DNA of 64,000 nucleotides from Cymodocea nodosa (GCA_036874045.1 JAZBRI010000010.1:4670001-4734000); one strand, 5' to 3'; shown: positions 11,475 through 22,930, counted from the first letter of the stretch. Made by a program: numbers and translations. The notes: generated from the letters alone by a model not told the origin.

Positions 11475-11570
11475 CTCCGTTGAGTTACAATTAACTCAAC
11501 GGAATAAGCTCGTTGACTAACTCTAGACTCAACGAAGTAAGCTCGTTGAGTTAAGCGTAACTCAACGAAC
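11475..11570 (-). promoter_or_regulatory. Dyad cluster upstream of post-pol ORF (A)
   Basis: Dyads CCGTTGAGTTA-CAAT-TAACTCAACGG and CGTTGAGTTA-AGCG-TAACTCAACG, plus single half-sites between them, lie 170-270 bp upstream of the ORF start. This is the same position as 3541-3690 in element B. Confidence 0.55.
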
Positions 11571-11629
11571 TCCCCATACAAGCAAATATAATAATAAAAA
11601 TATTACAGAGAATAGTTTTTCTATTTTTT

Positions 11630-11810
11630 TACTAGTTTAACCGATACTATGTTTCGGTCAGACCTAAATATTTTTTATTTTTTTATTTTTCTTTCAGTTG
11701 AACTGGTACTATGTTTCAGTAAAACCAATATTTTTTCCTGAAAATTAATATACAATTTTTTTAATGTTCCGGTCATACTGATGGATCTAGTTGGTTGAAC
11801 CACAACTATT
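11630..11810. repeat. Diverged ~60 bp repeats with TTCGGT core
   Basis: Three units near 11637, 11695 and 11765 pair a TTGAACYGRTACTATG segment with TTTCGGTCAGACC-like segments and AT tracts. They correspond to 3750-4050. The block lies between the integrase stop and the post-pol ORF promoter region. Confidence 0.6.
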
Positions 11811-11881
11811 TTTATGTTTTATATATATTTTTAATATTTTTTTATATATATATATATATAAACATAAAAACTGATTTCTTA

Positions 11882-13543
11882 CTAAGTAAAGCTCGAGTAG
11901 TCCTCTACTCTGACTTCTTCTATAATTCCAAAGGAGCTTTTTGGTGTTTTCAGAATAGGTTTAAGTCTTTGTCCATTTACTTTAAATATATTCTGATTTT
12001 TAGGATTTTCAATTTCAATAGCTCCATAAGGATAAACATTTCGAACTATGTAAGGTCCTACCCATCTAGATCTTAATTTTCCTAGATGGTTATGGAGTCT
12101 AGCCATATAAAGATATACTTCTTGTCCTATTTCAAAGCTTTTAGGAATAATTTTTCTATCATGCCAGAATTTAATCTTTTCTTTTTCTCTTACAGTATTC
12201 GAATAAGCTTCATTTCTAAATTCTTCTAATTCAATTAGTTGCATTTTCCTATTTTCAGCAGCTTGATTTAAATTAGTGTTCAAAGTTTTTAATTCCCAAT
12301 AAGCTTTATGTTCTATTTCAGCACGTAAATGACAACTTTTTCCATATATTAGCCTAAAAGGTGACATACCTAAGCTCGTTTTATAAGCAGTTCTATAAGC
12401 CCGAAGTGCATCTATCAATCTATTAGCCCAATCTATTCTAGTAGGATTTACTACTTTTTCCAAGATTAATTTAATTTGTTTGTTTGCACTTTCTACTTGT
12501 CCACTTGTTTGCGGATGATATGATGTTGCAATTTTGTGGTTTACTCCATATTTCTTCATTAAGGCTTCAAAACTTCTATTACAGAAATGAGTTCCTCTGT
12601 CACTGATAATAGCTTTAGGTATTCCAAATCTGGCAAATATATTTATTCTTATAAATTGTATTACCACTTTGTTATCATTAGTTTTTGTAGGAATAGCTTC
12701 TATCCATTTAGATACATAATCCACCCCCAACAATATGTAATTAAATTGATTAGACATAGGAAATGGACCCATAAAATCTATTACCCACACATCAAAGATT
12801 TCAACCTTAACAATAGGATTAAGAGGCATCATATTCCTCTTTGATATTCTTCCTATTTGTGGACATCTTAAACAATTTAAGCAATATTTATGAGCATCTT
12901 TGAATAGTATTGGCCAATAAAACCCACATTGCAGAATTTTTGTAGTAGTTTTCCCTGAACCAAAATGTCCTCCACAAGCTTGGTCATGACAGAAAGACAA
13001 TATGCTCAAATATTCAGTTTCTGGAACACACCTCCTTAAAACCAGATCAGGACATTTCTTAAATAAGTATAGGTCTTCCCAATAGTAATATTTTACTCTT
13101 GAGAAAAACAATTTCTTATCCTGTCTATTCCAATCCTTAGGCGTTAAACCAATAACTAAGTAATTAACTATGTCTGCATACCAAGGTATTGTGTTGATGG
13201 TCATTAATTGTTCATTAGGAAAACTATCCTTAATTTCAATATTTGATTTTTCTATTTGTAATCTTGATAAATGATCTGCTACTACATTCTCACAACCTTT
13301 TTTATCTTTAATTTCTAGATCAAATTCTTGCAATAATAATATCCATCGGATCAATCTAGGTTTAGTTTCTTTTTTCTTTATTAGATGTTTTAGAGCTGAA
13401 TGATCCGTGTATACTATTACTTTAGCTCCAATCAGATATAATCTAAACTTTTCTAAAGCAAACACAACAGCTAATAATTCTTTTTCAGTAGTTGTGTAAT
13501 TAACTTGAGCATCATTTAAGGTTTTGCTTGCATAATGAATCAC
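11882..13543 (-). pseudogene. pol: RNase H (C-terminal part) and integrase of element A
   Basis: Open for 553 codons and continuous with RT across one stop at about 13553. Residues 1-95 are RNase H ([25 protein letters not shown], ending VADHLSRL). At 180-225 is the H2C2 zinc finger ([10 protein letters not shown]...CLNCLRC). The integrase core shows D in VIDFMGPF (about 257), D in ISDRGTHF (about 313) and E in GQVESANK (about 350). Near 490 is the GPY/F module ([15 protein letters not shown]), which is typical of Ty3/gypsy. All DDE residues are present. The enzyme inserts element cDNA in the nucleus. The reading is intact here, but the polyprotein is broken upstream. Confidence 0.88.
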
Positions 13544-13555
13544 TCTAGGAGATTT

Positions 13556-14640
13556 TTATATCTTCTGTCCTAACACTGCTCCTATAGCAAAATCAGAAGC
13601 ATCGCACATTAATTCAAATGGATGGTTCCAATTAGGTGCTTGAATTATAGGAGTTGAAATTAAGCTAGTCTTAAGTCTGAAAAATGCTTCCTTGCAATTT
13701 TTATCAAAGTTAAATGGAACATCTTTTAATAGATTAGTTAAAGGTCTAGCTATCTTGCTAAAGTCTTTAATAAATCTTCTATAAAAACCAACATGTCCTA
13801 GAAATGATCTAATATCTTTTATTGATTTAGTTTTTGGTAGATTAGATATTACTTCTATTTTAGCTTTATCTACTTCCAACCCTTTTTTAGAAACAACATG
13901 CCCTAAGACTATTCCTTGTTTAACCATGAAGTGACATTTTTCCCAATTTAAAACCAGATTTTTTTCCACCCAACGTTTTAATATTTGGTCTAAATTGCTT
14001 AAACACACTTCATATGAGTTGCCATATACAGTAAAATCATCCATAAATATTTCTAAAAAATCGTCAGTCATTCCAGTAAATATGCCCTACACACACCTTT
14101 GAAAGGTAGCTAGTACATTGCATAATCTGAATGACATTCTTTTAAAAGCATAAGTTCCATTAGGATAGGTGAAAGTTATTTTCTCTTGATCCTCTAATGC
14201 TACTGGAATTTGATTATACCCTGAATACCCGTCTAGGAAACAAAAATATTCTTGCCCTGCTAATCTTTCCAACAGTTGATCTATAAAAGGTAAGGAAAAA
14301 TGATATTTCCTAGTCACAGCATTCAGCTTTCTATAGTCTATACATACTCTCCAACCTGATTGAATTCTAGTAGGTATCAAGTCTTGACTTTCATTCGTAA
14401 TAACTGTTAATCCTAATTTCTTGGGAACTACATGAATTGGACTAACCCACGAGCTATTAGAAATTGGATAAATTATATCATTATCTAACCATTTAACTAT
14501 TTCTTCCTAACTACTTCTTTAAGGTTTGGATTTAATCTCCTCTCAGGAATTCTAACAGGTTTAGCATTCTCTTCTAAATATATGTGGTGACCGCATAAAG
14601 TTGAACTTAACCCTTTTATATCAGTCATAGTCCATCCTAT
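13556..14640 (-). pseudogene. pol: Reverse transcriptase of element A
   Basis: Ty3/gypsy RT in order: the N-terminal EIVKWLDNDIIYPIS and SPIHVVPKK region, GWRVCIDYRKLNAVTRK, FCFLDGYSGYNQI (catalytic Asp), FKRMSFRLCNV, and the catalytic FMDDF at about 14045. These are followed by VLGHVVS, the connection domain and the start of RNase H (MCDASDFAIGAVLGQ). Breaks: a frame problem near 14510, a TAG near 14085 where element G has Gln (RCMQGIF), and a stop at about 13553. The catalytic residues are kept, so decay is recent or mild. Confidence 0.87.
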
Positions 14641-14682
14641 TGCTTCTTCATAACTTTTTACTACATCTTTTAATTTAGCTAT

Positions 14683-15552
14683 TTAATCCTCTTTTAAATC
14701 TGAAGTAATAATGATTGGACAGGTCCGTTTATCTTCTAGAAATATATAGGTTAATTCAGGAGGTAAAGGTTTTAATTCTAAATGCTGCCCATCAGAAGCT
14801 AGAGCTCCTAATTGAACATCATCATTTTTTAAATTAATTTCTTCCCGATCTCCTTTTATATTTATGCTTTCACTTTCTTCTAAAGTTTCAGAATTGATTT
14901 GCCTATTTAATTCTTCTTGAATCACAACATCTAACATATCTCCTTCATCCTCTAAAAAGTCTATGGTATGTAAGGACATTTCTAACTCCTCAAACCTTTC
15001 TAGTTTGAAAATATTTAATTGAGTATCATCATTACCATATGCTAACTTCATTACTCCAATTTTACAATTTATAATAGCCCCTGATGTTGCTAAAAATGAC
15101 ATTCCCAAAATTAAAGATGTATCACTATTTTTATGCTTAATTTGTTGGGAATCCAAAATTACAATATCAATAGGATATATAAAATTGTTGATTTTAATTA
15201 AGACATCCTCTATTTTTCCTCTAGGGTATCTTATACTTCTATCAACTAATTGAATAACCGTACTAGTAGGAGTTAAGCCTTTTAATCCTAAAGATGCAAA
15301 TATATCACTTGGCATAACATTTATACCTGCACCTAAGTCTATTAAGGTTCTTTCTAGAATGGTATTTCCTATGGTGCATGATATAATAGGGATTCCAGGA
15401 TCAGATAACTTTTTAGGAATTTGTGGTAGAAATAGGGAACTACTTTGCTCAGCTAAAAAAACCTCTCTAAGAACTTTTCGCTCTCTTTTCTTAGTACACC
15501 AATCCTTCAGAAATTTAGCACAAGGTGGCATATTCTGCAATAAATCTAACAA
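14683..15552 (-). pseudogene. pol: Gag C-terminus and aspartic protease of element A
   Basis: Open reading of 289 codons. It begins within the gag/protease linker (PPCAKFLKDWCTKKRERK, conserved in B and F). The retropepsin core is at residues 60-175: TLIDLGAGINVMPSDIFASL holds the catalytic Asp in a DLG context, as usual for this plant lineage. After it come the flap region, YPIDIVILDS and SLILGMSFL. An acidic linker to RT follows (about 190-260). The true polyprotein starts upstream. Stops near 15620 and 15890-16045 disconnect it from gag, and a TAA at about 14681 from RT. Confidence 0.82.
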
Positions 15553-15559
15553 ACGAATG

Positions 15560-16527
15560 TTAACTTGTACTTTTTCAAAAATTTCTTTGATTTTTTCTTG
15601 TTTTTCAGGAATTGTTTGTTATAATCTTTTAGGATAGGGTGCTAAAGATTTTGATTTCAAAGACTCTTTTTCTTTCAGTTGATTTGTTTGATCATTTTTA
15701 GCTTCAATCACAGATTCAGATTGTTCTTTAGTCATTTCTAGATTTTCAGCTATTACATTTTCATTATCATTTTGATTTTTACTCTTGTCCACCTTCATAT
15801 CATTTTCATTTTGAGTTCTTGGTGGTATATCAGTTCCAGATCTTAATGTTACACATACATCTTCTAGATTTTCTTTACTTTCATGATGTTTCTATATATC
15901 ATTTTCGTGATTATGATCTTCAATTGTTTTTAGTTTTAAAGTGCATTCTTTAAATTCTCTTGCATTAGTGTTTTCTATTTGCTATATATTTTGCAAATTA
16001 TGCAGGTTTATAACATTATAATTTTCATTGTCCTATTGCATAACTTGTATTTTCATTGCATTTTTGTCTAATGCTTTTAATTTTGTTTCCAAATCATCTA
16101 ATTTCATTGCATTCAATTTTTGATCAATTTTCTTTATGGTTTTTTCAATTTCATAAATTATATCCTTTTTAGGTTCTGAATATGCTTCCTTATAGTTTAA
16201 CTAGTTGACTTCTTGTTGTTGACACACAAAGTATTCCAGTTTGTCCAGATTTTGCTCTATACTATGCTTCAGTCTATCATAACTATCCCAAACTTCAGTG
16301 TCTCTCATCATATTACACATTCTATACTGACTATCAGTTGGGTAAACTATAGGATTCTCATACTCGGCTCTATTATATTGAGGATAATTCATTTGTTGTT
16401 CATGGGATCTAACAATCTGTAAACGTCTCAATTTCAAACAATCAGAAATGTCGTGTCCTTCAGAATTGCAGAATTCACATATGCTAATTACAGGTTTCAG
16501 AAATCTTTGAGCATAAGCATATGCCAT
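15560..16527 (-). pseudogene. gag: Truncated gag (nucleocapsid) of element A
   Basis: Starts at MAYAYAQRF (ATG at 16527), about 105 nt from the PBS. A CX2CX4HX4C zinc knuckle (CEFCNSEGHDISDC) lies about 20 residues in, and then a coiled coil of Leu/Lys/Asp-rich heptads and the VTLRSG motif common in plant gypsy gag. No capsid (retrotransposon gag) domain precedes the knuckle. The first stop is at 16201, and several CAA or CAG codons of copy F are stops here. The same capsid-less arrangement occurs in B and F. Confidence 0.78.
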
Positions 16528-16631
16528 ATTCTCAATTACAGAAGAAAACACACAACTCTAGCTTTTAAAACAAAATAGCTCTAACAGTTACTTATATTAA
16601 TTCAATTCAATTCAATTCACTTCAATTCAAT

Positions 16632-16649
16632 TCCTCGGCAACGGTGCCA
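16632..16649 (-). other. Primer-binding site of element A (tRNA-Asp type)
   Basis: On the minus strand TGGCACCGTTGCCGAGGA begins 7 nt inside the 5' LTR. It matches the 3' end of plant tRNA-Asp(GTC) at 16 of 18 positions. The same 7-nt spacer (AGTTTTA) separates LTR and PBS in element F. Confidence 0.88.
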
Positions 16650-16924
16650 TAAAACTTCTTTGGGTTTTCTCAGCACTACACTAGAAAAACATGGATTTGT
16701 TACTTCTATTTTTACTTAGTTAATTTATCTTTATGCCTATTCTTTCTTTTAGAAGTAAACAAACAACCTTTAATACAATTTAGATATTAATTCCAATTTG
16801 TACTTTAACTGCAAGTGCATAGTGTCTATTGTATCAGTGTGCAAGTACAGGTCAATCCCACAAGGAATTGTTGACGAATTTAAGAAATGTTCTTTTGTTA
16901 ACAATCAAATTTGTATATTCAATA

Positions 16925-17020
16925 AGCTCTCCGTTGACTTATAGTTAACTCAACGGACTAAGTTCGTTGAGTTATGGCTAACTCAACGGACTATCCTCGT
17001 GGACTTAAGTTAACTCCACG
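16925..17020 (-). promoter_or_regulatory. Proximal dyad cluster of LTR (CAACG/CCACG type)
   Basis: CCGTTGACTTA-TAGT-TAACTCAACGG, CGTTGAGTTA-TGGC-TAACTCAACGG and CGTGGACTTA-AGT-TAACTCCACG follow one another. The same trio is at 4515-4610, and in inverted orientation at 50755-50855. It is about 270 bp from the LTR's 3' end. Confidence 0.7.
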
Positions 17021-18000
17021 AGCCTGTCTCTTCTTTATAATATTGCTATTTACAAAGGAATTCGGCCAACCATTGGGCGATTCCACAGATTGTAAATAAC
17101 ATCAATTAAGCTTTTTAATGCTAGTTAACATTGGATTTATCATTAAGCAATACTAACATTCAGATGATTCAAATAGTAACCATTAAAATCTTTAAGTCTT
17201 TTGTACGAACCAATTTCAGTAAACTGTAAAATTAAAACTAACATAAAATAATCACAAAACCGATACAGATAACATTAATCACGATATAATACAAACAATA
17301 CAACACTCAAATACAACATACAAACAAAGATAAATTGTTTTTGGTATTTTTGTTTTGATGTGAACATGGAAATGGGCGAAAGGTGAAATGTAAAGTAATC
17401 TCACTTGATAGTAAATACTTCTGACACTACTTGCAACGCGATTACACCACTGAAAATTAAACCACTTACAATTATGTCTCCTCTCCCTATAGAATCGCGA
17501 GTCTAGAATTGCAACATGATCTCCTCTTCAACATACAGGCATCAACTCGAAACTAAGGCTAAAAGCTTTACGATCTCCTGAAATATGAGTCGGCGCTTGG
17601 TGAAAATGGCTTCCCTTCCCGCAACGCGATCACTCCTCACAGTGGTTGTCGAACACTATGTTTGGTTTGGAATCGACCCGACATCACGCAAGTATCCTCA
17701 CAGACCTCCGATGGTTGGTGATTATGGTAGTGATGATGGTGGTTGGTGTGGTACTTCAGAGAATTGCGACGCTGATCCTCCTCTACACACACTGACCTTC
17801 CATCGATCACACCCTTCTTCTTTTCTTTTATATTTCTTCAGTAGTAACTGCTTTTGCTTGAATGATCGGTTGGATTTCCTTCATTCATATCAACGACGAT
17901 GCTTCCATCTCCTACACGATATGTGCAAACGTGGTTTTTCCTTCCAACTGTCTTGTTTCTGCAACCGCTACAGTGGCATATTAGAAAATATATAGTCCGT

Positions 18001-18640
18001 GGAGTTACAGATAACTCAACGGACTTTCTTAGTTAATTTAACTATAAAACACGTGCATAAATTTAACTATCCGATGCTCAGGTGCATTTCAGATACTTAT
18101 AAACTTAACTATCCGATGCTTAGATGCATTTTGGATGGTTACAATTAACTCACCGATATATAACTTAAGTAAATCTATCAGATCTCAACACATGTCAGCA
18201 GGAGTTTAATCATAAAATAACATTTCGGAGAGTTACAAGTCTAACTATCCGATGCTCAGATGCAATTTGGGATAGTTATAAATAACTCACCGAAAATCCA
18301 CTTAAGTCACTTACCTAGAACATGACACGTGTCCTCAGCTATTTTATAAATAAAAAGAGATTTCGGAGAGTTACAAGGATAACTATCTGATGCTCAGCTG
18401 CAATTTCGGATAGTTATAGATAACTCACCGAAAGTTCACTTAAGTCATTCATTCTGGTTTCGACACGCGTACTTCAGGAAATAATAAAATATTCTCTCAA
18501 AACATAACAGTTCGGCAATTTAAACATAACTATCCGATACATATTCGGTCTATTAAACATAATTGTCCAAATTTGTTCGGTATGTTAAACATAACTGTCT
18601 GAAATATCAGAAAATTCGGATACTTAAGAATTTCACAGCC
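18001..18640 (-). repeat. G-box/dyad tandem array in 5' LTR of A
   Basis: Repeated units of about 138 bp hold CACGTG-like sites near 18050, 18190 (mutated to CACATG), 18326 and 18465. Paired dyads have ATCCG, CTCCG and CACCG arms and N4 or N6 spacers. It is the reverse-orientation counterpart of 49174-49610. Confidence 0.82.
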
Positions 18641-18828
18641 TGCAACTTACCAACAATTCATAAATGTACTAAATTAACATTAATTCCCTAAAATTAAGCA
18701 GATTCTTCAATTAAAGCATATAATAGTGCAATTATAACATAATGGCTTAATTCTCATATGATAAGCTAAATATTATGTAATTAACCATGATTTAACTGTT
18801 AATAATATGCACTTTTTCATTCTAAACA

Positions 18829-18833
18829 GCCAG
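18829..18833. repeat. Target-site duplication of element A, right (GCCAG)
   Basis: Identical to 4241-4245 and immediately outside the terminal CA of the right LTR. Confidence 0.88.
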
Positions 18834-20337
18834 CTAGTTCCCTTAGAAAGGTGAGCATTTCGCATCTTCCTCCTCCATTGAAGATATTTTCTCCTCTTCT
18901 AGGGTGGAATCTTAGGCATAAGGAGCTTCATAGTGGATTGGTGGAGAGAAGCTGTGCTGAAACATTCAAAAGCAAGGGAGGACATGTTTTACAGTGGACG
19001 GTGAATAGTGGGCATCTTCTTGGCACAGGACAGCAAGAGTTTGTGACTTTGGAAGATTAAGGACGTGCAACTTGCTTCTTCCATCACATACCTAGGTGGA
19101 TCCCTTCGAAAACACAATCCATGAGTGGTGACAGCCTTGTAGAGGGCTAATTGAAGTGGTATACAACCAAATAGGAGGCATATGCAAGGAAACAAGTGAA
19201 GAATTCAATGTATAAATGGAGAGGAGAGATCCTCATACACATTTCTTTGTTGTAATTGCCTATATGTATGAGAATTGGACATTTGTGTAGATAGATAGAA
19301 TTCCATGTTTGGACTTTTTTATTTACTTGTTTATTTTTAGATTTCAGAAGTTATTTAGACAATGGATGATGTTGAATGTGGTTTTTCAATGTTTATATGT
19401 GAATATCATAGTTGTAGATCAAGTGTTTGAAGAAATAGTTGTGTATATAAATACAGAAATTCATGTACAGAGTTCTATCCGTTTTGTTTAATTTGGTTCT
19501 TTCAACTCTAATGATGGTTTTCATCGAATCTTGATGCAATCTCATGTGGTTTCAAATCTACTTTCCAACGCATGTCATTTCATAATTTTTGGATATCGTT
19601 TGAGTGGTTTTCATGAATTAATTCTCAACATGTGCATCTAACCTGGAATGCAAGTCCGCACAGAGATTTTGTGCGTTTTTGATCATTTATTTCTCTAAGT
19701 ACAAATCGAGTTTTTATGATTTATAAATTGGGTTTTTAAGATGACGAAGTTAACTTGTGATGAGATTTTATTTTACATCATTTCGTAAAGATTCCAGGAA
19801 GTTCTAGATTTTCTCGTAAAGATGTGTGTTCTATGATTTGATATCTACATTTTGTACTCTCTTGGTAGATTTTATGTCAATAACTCTTGGGTTTGAATTA
19901 GATTGCGAAATTATGCTAGACTTTTAGACCTTTTAAATTCCTTTCCAAAGTGTATTTTTACATGAATTTTCAGTGTATATTTTGGAAGGAATGAGTTTTA
20001 CAAGTGGAAGCAATTTCTGTAATTTTGAGAGTTATAATAGAGTTATAGGTGAGATTAATTTGGAGTTGATTTTTGATTGTATATAATAGACCATTGAATA
20101 TTCATGTATATTTCCTAATATAATTCCTAACCTTAAGTCTAACTGTTGTTTTAATAAATTAGGATGTAAATAAAGTTTTATAGTTGCATTATGATATTAA
20201 TCAAATAATCAATCTACTAAAAGTCATTTAGACAAACTCCTTATAGAAATGACCTGTACTTGCATTGCTTAATACAATAGGCACCGTGCACTTGCAGTTA
20301 AATTATAAATGTAAAACTTGTGCTTTTTAACGACACA
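18834..20337 (+). mobile_element. LTR-like sequence C, second part
   Basis: Continues 4091-4240 across the element A insertion. It is homologous to 59930-61089: a shared segment GAGAGATCCTCATAC at about 19225 and at about 60005, and a common 3' end with ACAAACTCCTT, GTACTTGCA and GGCACCGT motifs near 20235-20290. Those motifs resemble the region near the 3' end of the Athila LTRs in this window, so C is read as a plus-oriented LTR, solo or truncated, ending in CA near 20337. No PBS follows; minus-strand RT of element B starts at once. Confidence 0.55.
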
Positions 20338-20341
20338 TGTC

Positions 20342-20625
20342 TTACCCATACAAGCTATCAGAAATTGGATAAATTATGTCATTATCTAACCATTTCACTA
20401 TTTCCTTCCTGACTACTTCTTTAAGGTTTAGATTTAATCTCCTCTTAGGAATTATAACTGGTTTAGCATTCTCTTCTAAATATATATGGTGATAGCATAT
20501 AGTTGCACTTAACCCTTTTATATCAGCCATAGTCTATCCTATTGCCTCTTTATAAGTTTTTACTACATCTTTTAATTTAGAAATTTGATCCTCTTTTAAA
20601 TCTAAAGCAATAAGGATTGGACATG
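20342..20625 (-). pseudogene. pol: RT N-terminal fragment of element B
   Basis: Reads DIKGLSATICYHHIYLEEN, then VRKEIVKWLDNDIIYPISDS, aligned with the start of RT in A and G. It breaks off at the C boundary before any catalytic motif. Confidence 0.8.
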
Positions 20626-21160
20626 TTCATTTTTCTTCCAGAAATATATAGGTTAATTTAGGAGGTAAAGGTTTTAAATCTAAATGTTGACCATTAGAAG
20701 CTAGAGCTCCTAATTTAACATTTTCATCATCTATATTAAACTCTTCTTGATCTCCTTCTACATCTATGCTTTCACTTACTTCTAAAGTTTCAGAATCTAG
20801 TTGCCTATTTAATTCTTCTTGAATCACATCATTTAGCATATCTCCTTCATCCTCTAGAAAGTCTATAGTATGTAAGGACATTTCTAATTCCTCAAACTTT
20901 TTTGGTTTGAAAATGTTTAATTGAGTATCCTCATTACCATATGCTAACTTCATTACTCTAGTTTTACAATTTATAATAGCCCCTGTTGTTGCTAAGAATG
21001 ACCTTCCCAAGATTAAAGATGTATCACGATTTTTATGCTTAATTTGTTGGGAATCCAAAATTACAATATCAATAGGATATATGAAGTTTTTGATTTTAAT
21101 TAAGACATCCTCTATTTTTCCTCTAGGGTATCTTATACTTCTATCAGCTAATTGAATGAT

Positions 21161-21212
21161 AGTCCTAGTAGGGATTAAGCCTTTTAATCCTAAGAATGCA
21201 AATATATCACTA
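21161..21212. repeat. 52-bp direct duplication, left copy
   Basis: Matches 23078-23129 with one mismatch. Both are element B protease sequence flanking the solo LTR. Eighteen bases of filler (21213-21230) lie between this copy and the LTR. Confidence 0.85.
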
Positions 21213-21506
21213 AGTGTCTCACCAACTAAGTGTTAGGAACGAATGGCTTCACTAGAGGGGGGGTGAATGGAGAACAGTGTGAATTTAAGCCTATTTTTCA
21301 CTTTACTAACTAATTTGATTAATCAGTTTGCATAAGTAATAATCAGATAAAAATATCATGCACAGCGGAAATAAAGGTAAGAAACACAAGAGAATTTTAG
21401 GTGGTTCACCAACTCAGCTAGTCCACCCCGAAGGGTCACTTGGGCTTCACTAAGTGTCTCAACACTTACACACTTGCTTTCAGGTCAAAGCAAGAACCAA
21501 CCACAC

Positions 21507-21715
21507 AGAAGTTTTCAGGTATAAACTCTAGAAAACCAACACTCAGAAGTTTTTAGGTATAAACTCTAGAAACCAACACTCAAAAGTTTTCAGGTATAAA
21601 CTCTACAAACCAACACTCAAAAGTTTTTAGGTATAAACTCCAGAAAACCAACACTTAGAAGTTTTCTGGTATAAACTCTAGAAAACCAACCTCTTGAGTT
21701 TTCAGGTCGAAACTC
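21507..21715. repeat. Tandem repeat, ~38 bp x 5-6, in solo LTR
   Basis: Units begin near 21507, 21545, 21582, 21619 and 21657, with a partial copy at 21695. Each reads AGAAGTTTTCAGGTATAAAC, then CTCTAGAAAACCAACACTC. Confidence 0.88.
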
Positions 21716-22049
21716 AAACCAACAACTGAATGAAGCTTTCAAGTTGAAGCCACAAACCAAATGATCCTTCTTGGATCAAACTTTCAGCTCATGGAGAGCT
21801 TTAAGAATCTTCTTGTAAATCCAGCTTTCAATCGATTCTTTGTTGAACTGAATTTGACCTTTCTTCTATATCAGTAATTGATCTGCAATGTATATTGTAT
21901 CTCTGTATGTAATTGTATCTGTAATCTCACTTGTAAGTTCTTTTTGAATATTGAATGATCTGACTGTATATATGCTTGAATATCCAACGATCATATTTTC
22001 TCATCAACAAATTTATTCTGCTGTACTTGATTTGACTTCAGTCCCAAAT

Positions 22050-22930
22050 ATGGTAAGCTACCGTTCAGAAAGATATTTCAAGATATCCTTCCGATTTTCT
22101 TAACCTTTTGGATAGTAAGCTGTGTAACTCTCCAAAGAATGTTTGTAACTCACTGAAAGATCACTTAAGTCTTTCTACCATGTAGGATTCCAGATCATAC
22201 AATGCGAGTTGTCATTCAATCGGATACTTGTAGCTGTAACTTATCGAACTATTACTTAACTGTTGGATAGTTAGCCACAGTAACCCTCCGTTAAGTTTTC
22301 AATTGCTTTAATTCAGCACGTGCATAAAAGACTGACTTAAGTTTCGGATGGTTATACCTGTAACTCACCGAAACGCTTCAAGATTTCGGATAGTTATCTC
22401 CAGTAACTTTCCGATTTTCCTTTTAAGCTTCTGTTTGGATTTCTACACGTGGGAAATTCAATAACTTAAGTTTCGGATAGTTAAACTATAACTCACCAAA
22501 ACTCTCTTGAAATTTCGGATAGTTATCTAACTCTTCGATTTTTCCTCTTAAGCTTTTAATTGTCGTCTTCTCCATTCTACACATGCGTAATAGGATAACT
22601 TAAGTTCCAAAAAGTTATACCTATAACTCACCGAAAAAGTTGGATAGTTATCTTCCTAACTCTCCGAAAAATCCTTTAAGCTTCTGTTCTGAATTTCTAC
22701 ATGTGGTGAATTGAATGACTTTAGTTTCGGATAGTTAGCCTTTCTAACTTTCCGATTTTCCTTTTGCTTTCGGATAGTTAACTCCTTAACTCTCCAATCA
22801 TTCAACCAATTGCCTTTCATAACTCTTCGAAGGCTTTATAATTTCGAATAGTTATTCTTCTAACTATTCGATAGTATTGCTGCTGCTTTAAACTTGCTCT
22901 TCGGATACTTAGACCTGTAACTGTCTGATT
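22050..22930 (-). repeat. Dyad array in solo copia LTR
   Basis: About ten diverged half-sites and dyads, for example CGGATGGTTA-TACCTG-TAACTCACCG, CGGATAGTTA-TCTCCAG-TAACTTTCCG and CGGATAGTTA near 22730, with CACGTG-like sites near 22318 and 22448. These are the ATCCG/CACCG arm classes seen in the Athila LTRs. Confidence 0.75.

Larger units (their letters stand above)
4246..18828 (-). mobile_element. Athila-like Ty3/gypsy element A, 14.6 kb
   Basis: Element on the minus strand. The order is 5' LTR (18828-16657), tRNA-Asp-type PBS, gag-NC, protease, RT, RNase H, integrase (ending 11882), a large post-pol ORF, an F-box ORF, a polypurine tract and the 3' LTR (6563-4246). A perfect 5-bp target duplication flanks it, so both ends are firmly placed. 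It inserted into LTR-like sequence C. Tat/Athila affinity rests on the Asp PBS, the protease DLGAGINVMP, the GPY-type integrase and the env-like position of the extra ORF. Gag lacks a capsid domain and pol holds several stops, so it is non-autonomous now. Confidence 0.9.
16657..18828 (-). repeat. 5' LTR of element A (right), 2.17 kb
   Basis: Minus-strand LTR running from TGTTTAGAATG at 18828 to an end at 16657. The canonical CA end, seen in F and in the left LTR, is changed to GA here. It contains the distal G-box/dyad array (18001-18640), a GC-rich patch (17585-17700), the proximal dyad cluster (16925-17020), and the stretch around 16850 (plus strand) also seen in the other LTRs. U3/R/U5 limits cannot be set by eye. 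Confidence 0.88.

Noticed and set aside
11795..12076. Hydrophobic plus-strand ORF that looks like a membrane protein
   Set aside because: Antisense to the integrase C-terminus and AT-rich spacer; the Ile/Tyr/Phe content comes from TA-rich sequence.
18851..19060. Possible small host gene right of element A
   Set aside because: Short, with no domain, and it lies in LTR-like sequence C, which continues 4091-4240 and recurs in part at 59927-61089.
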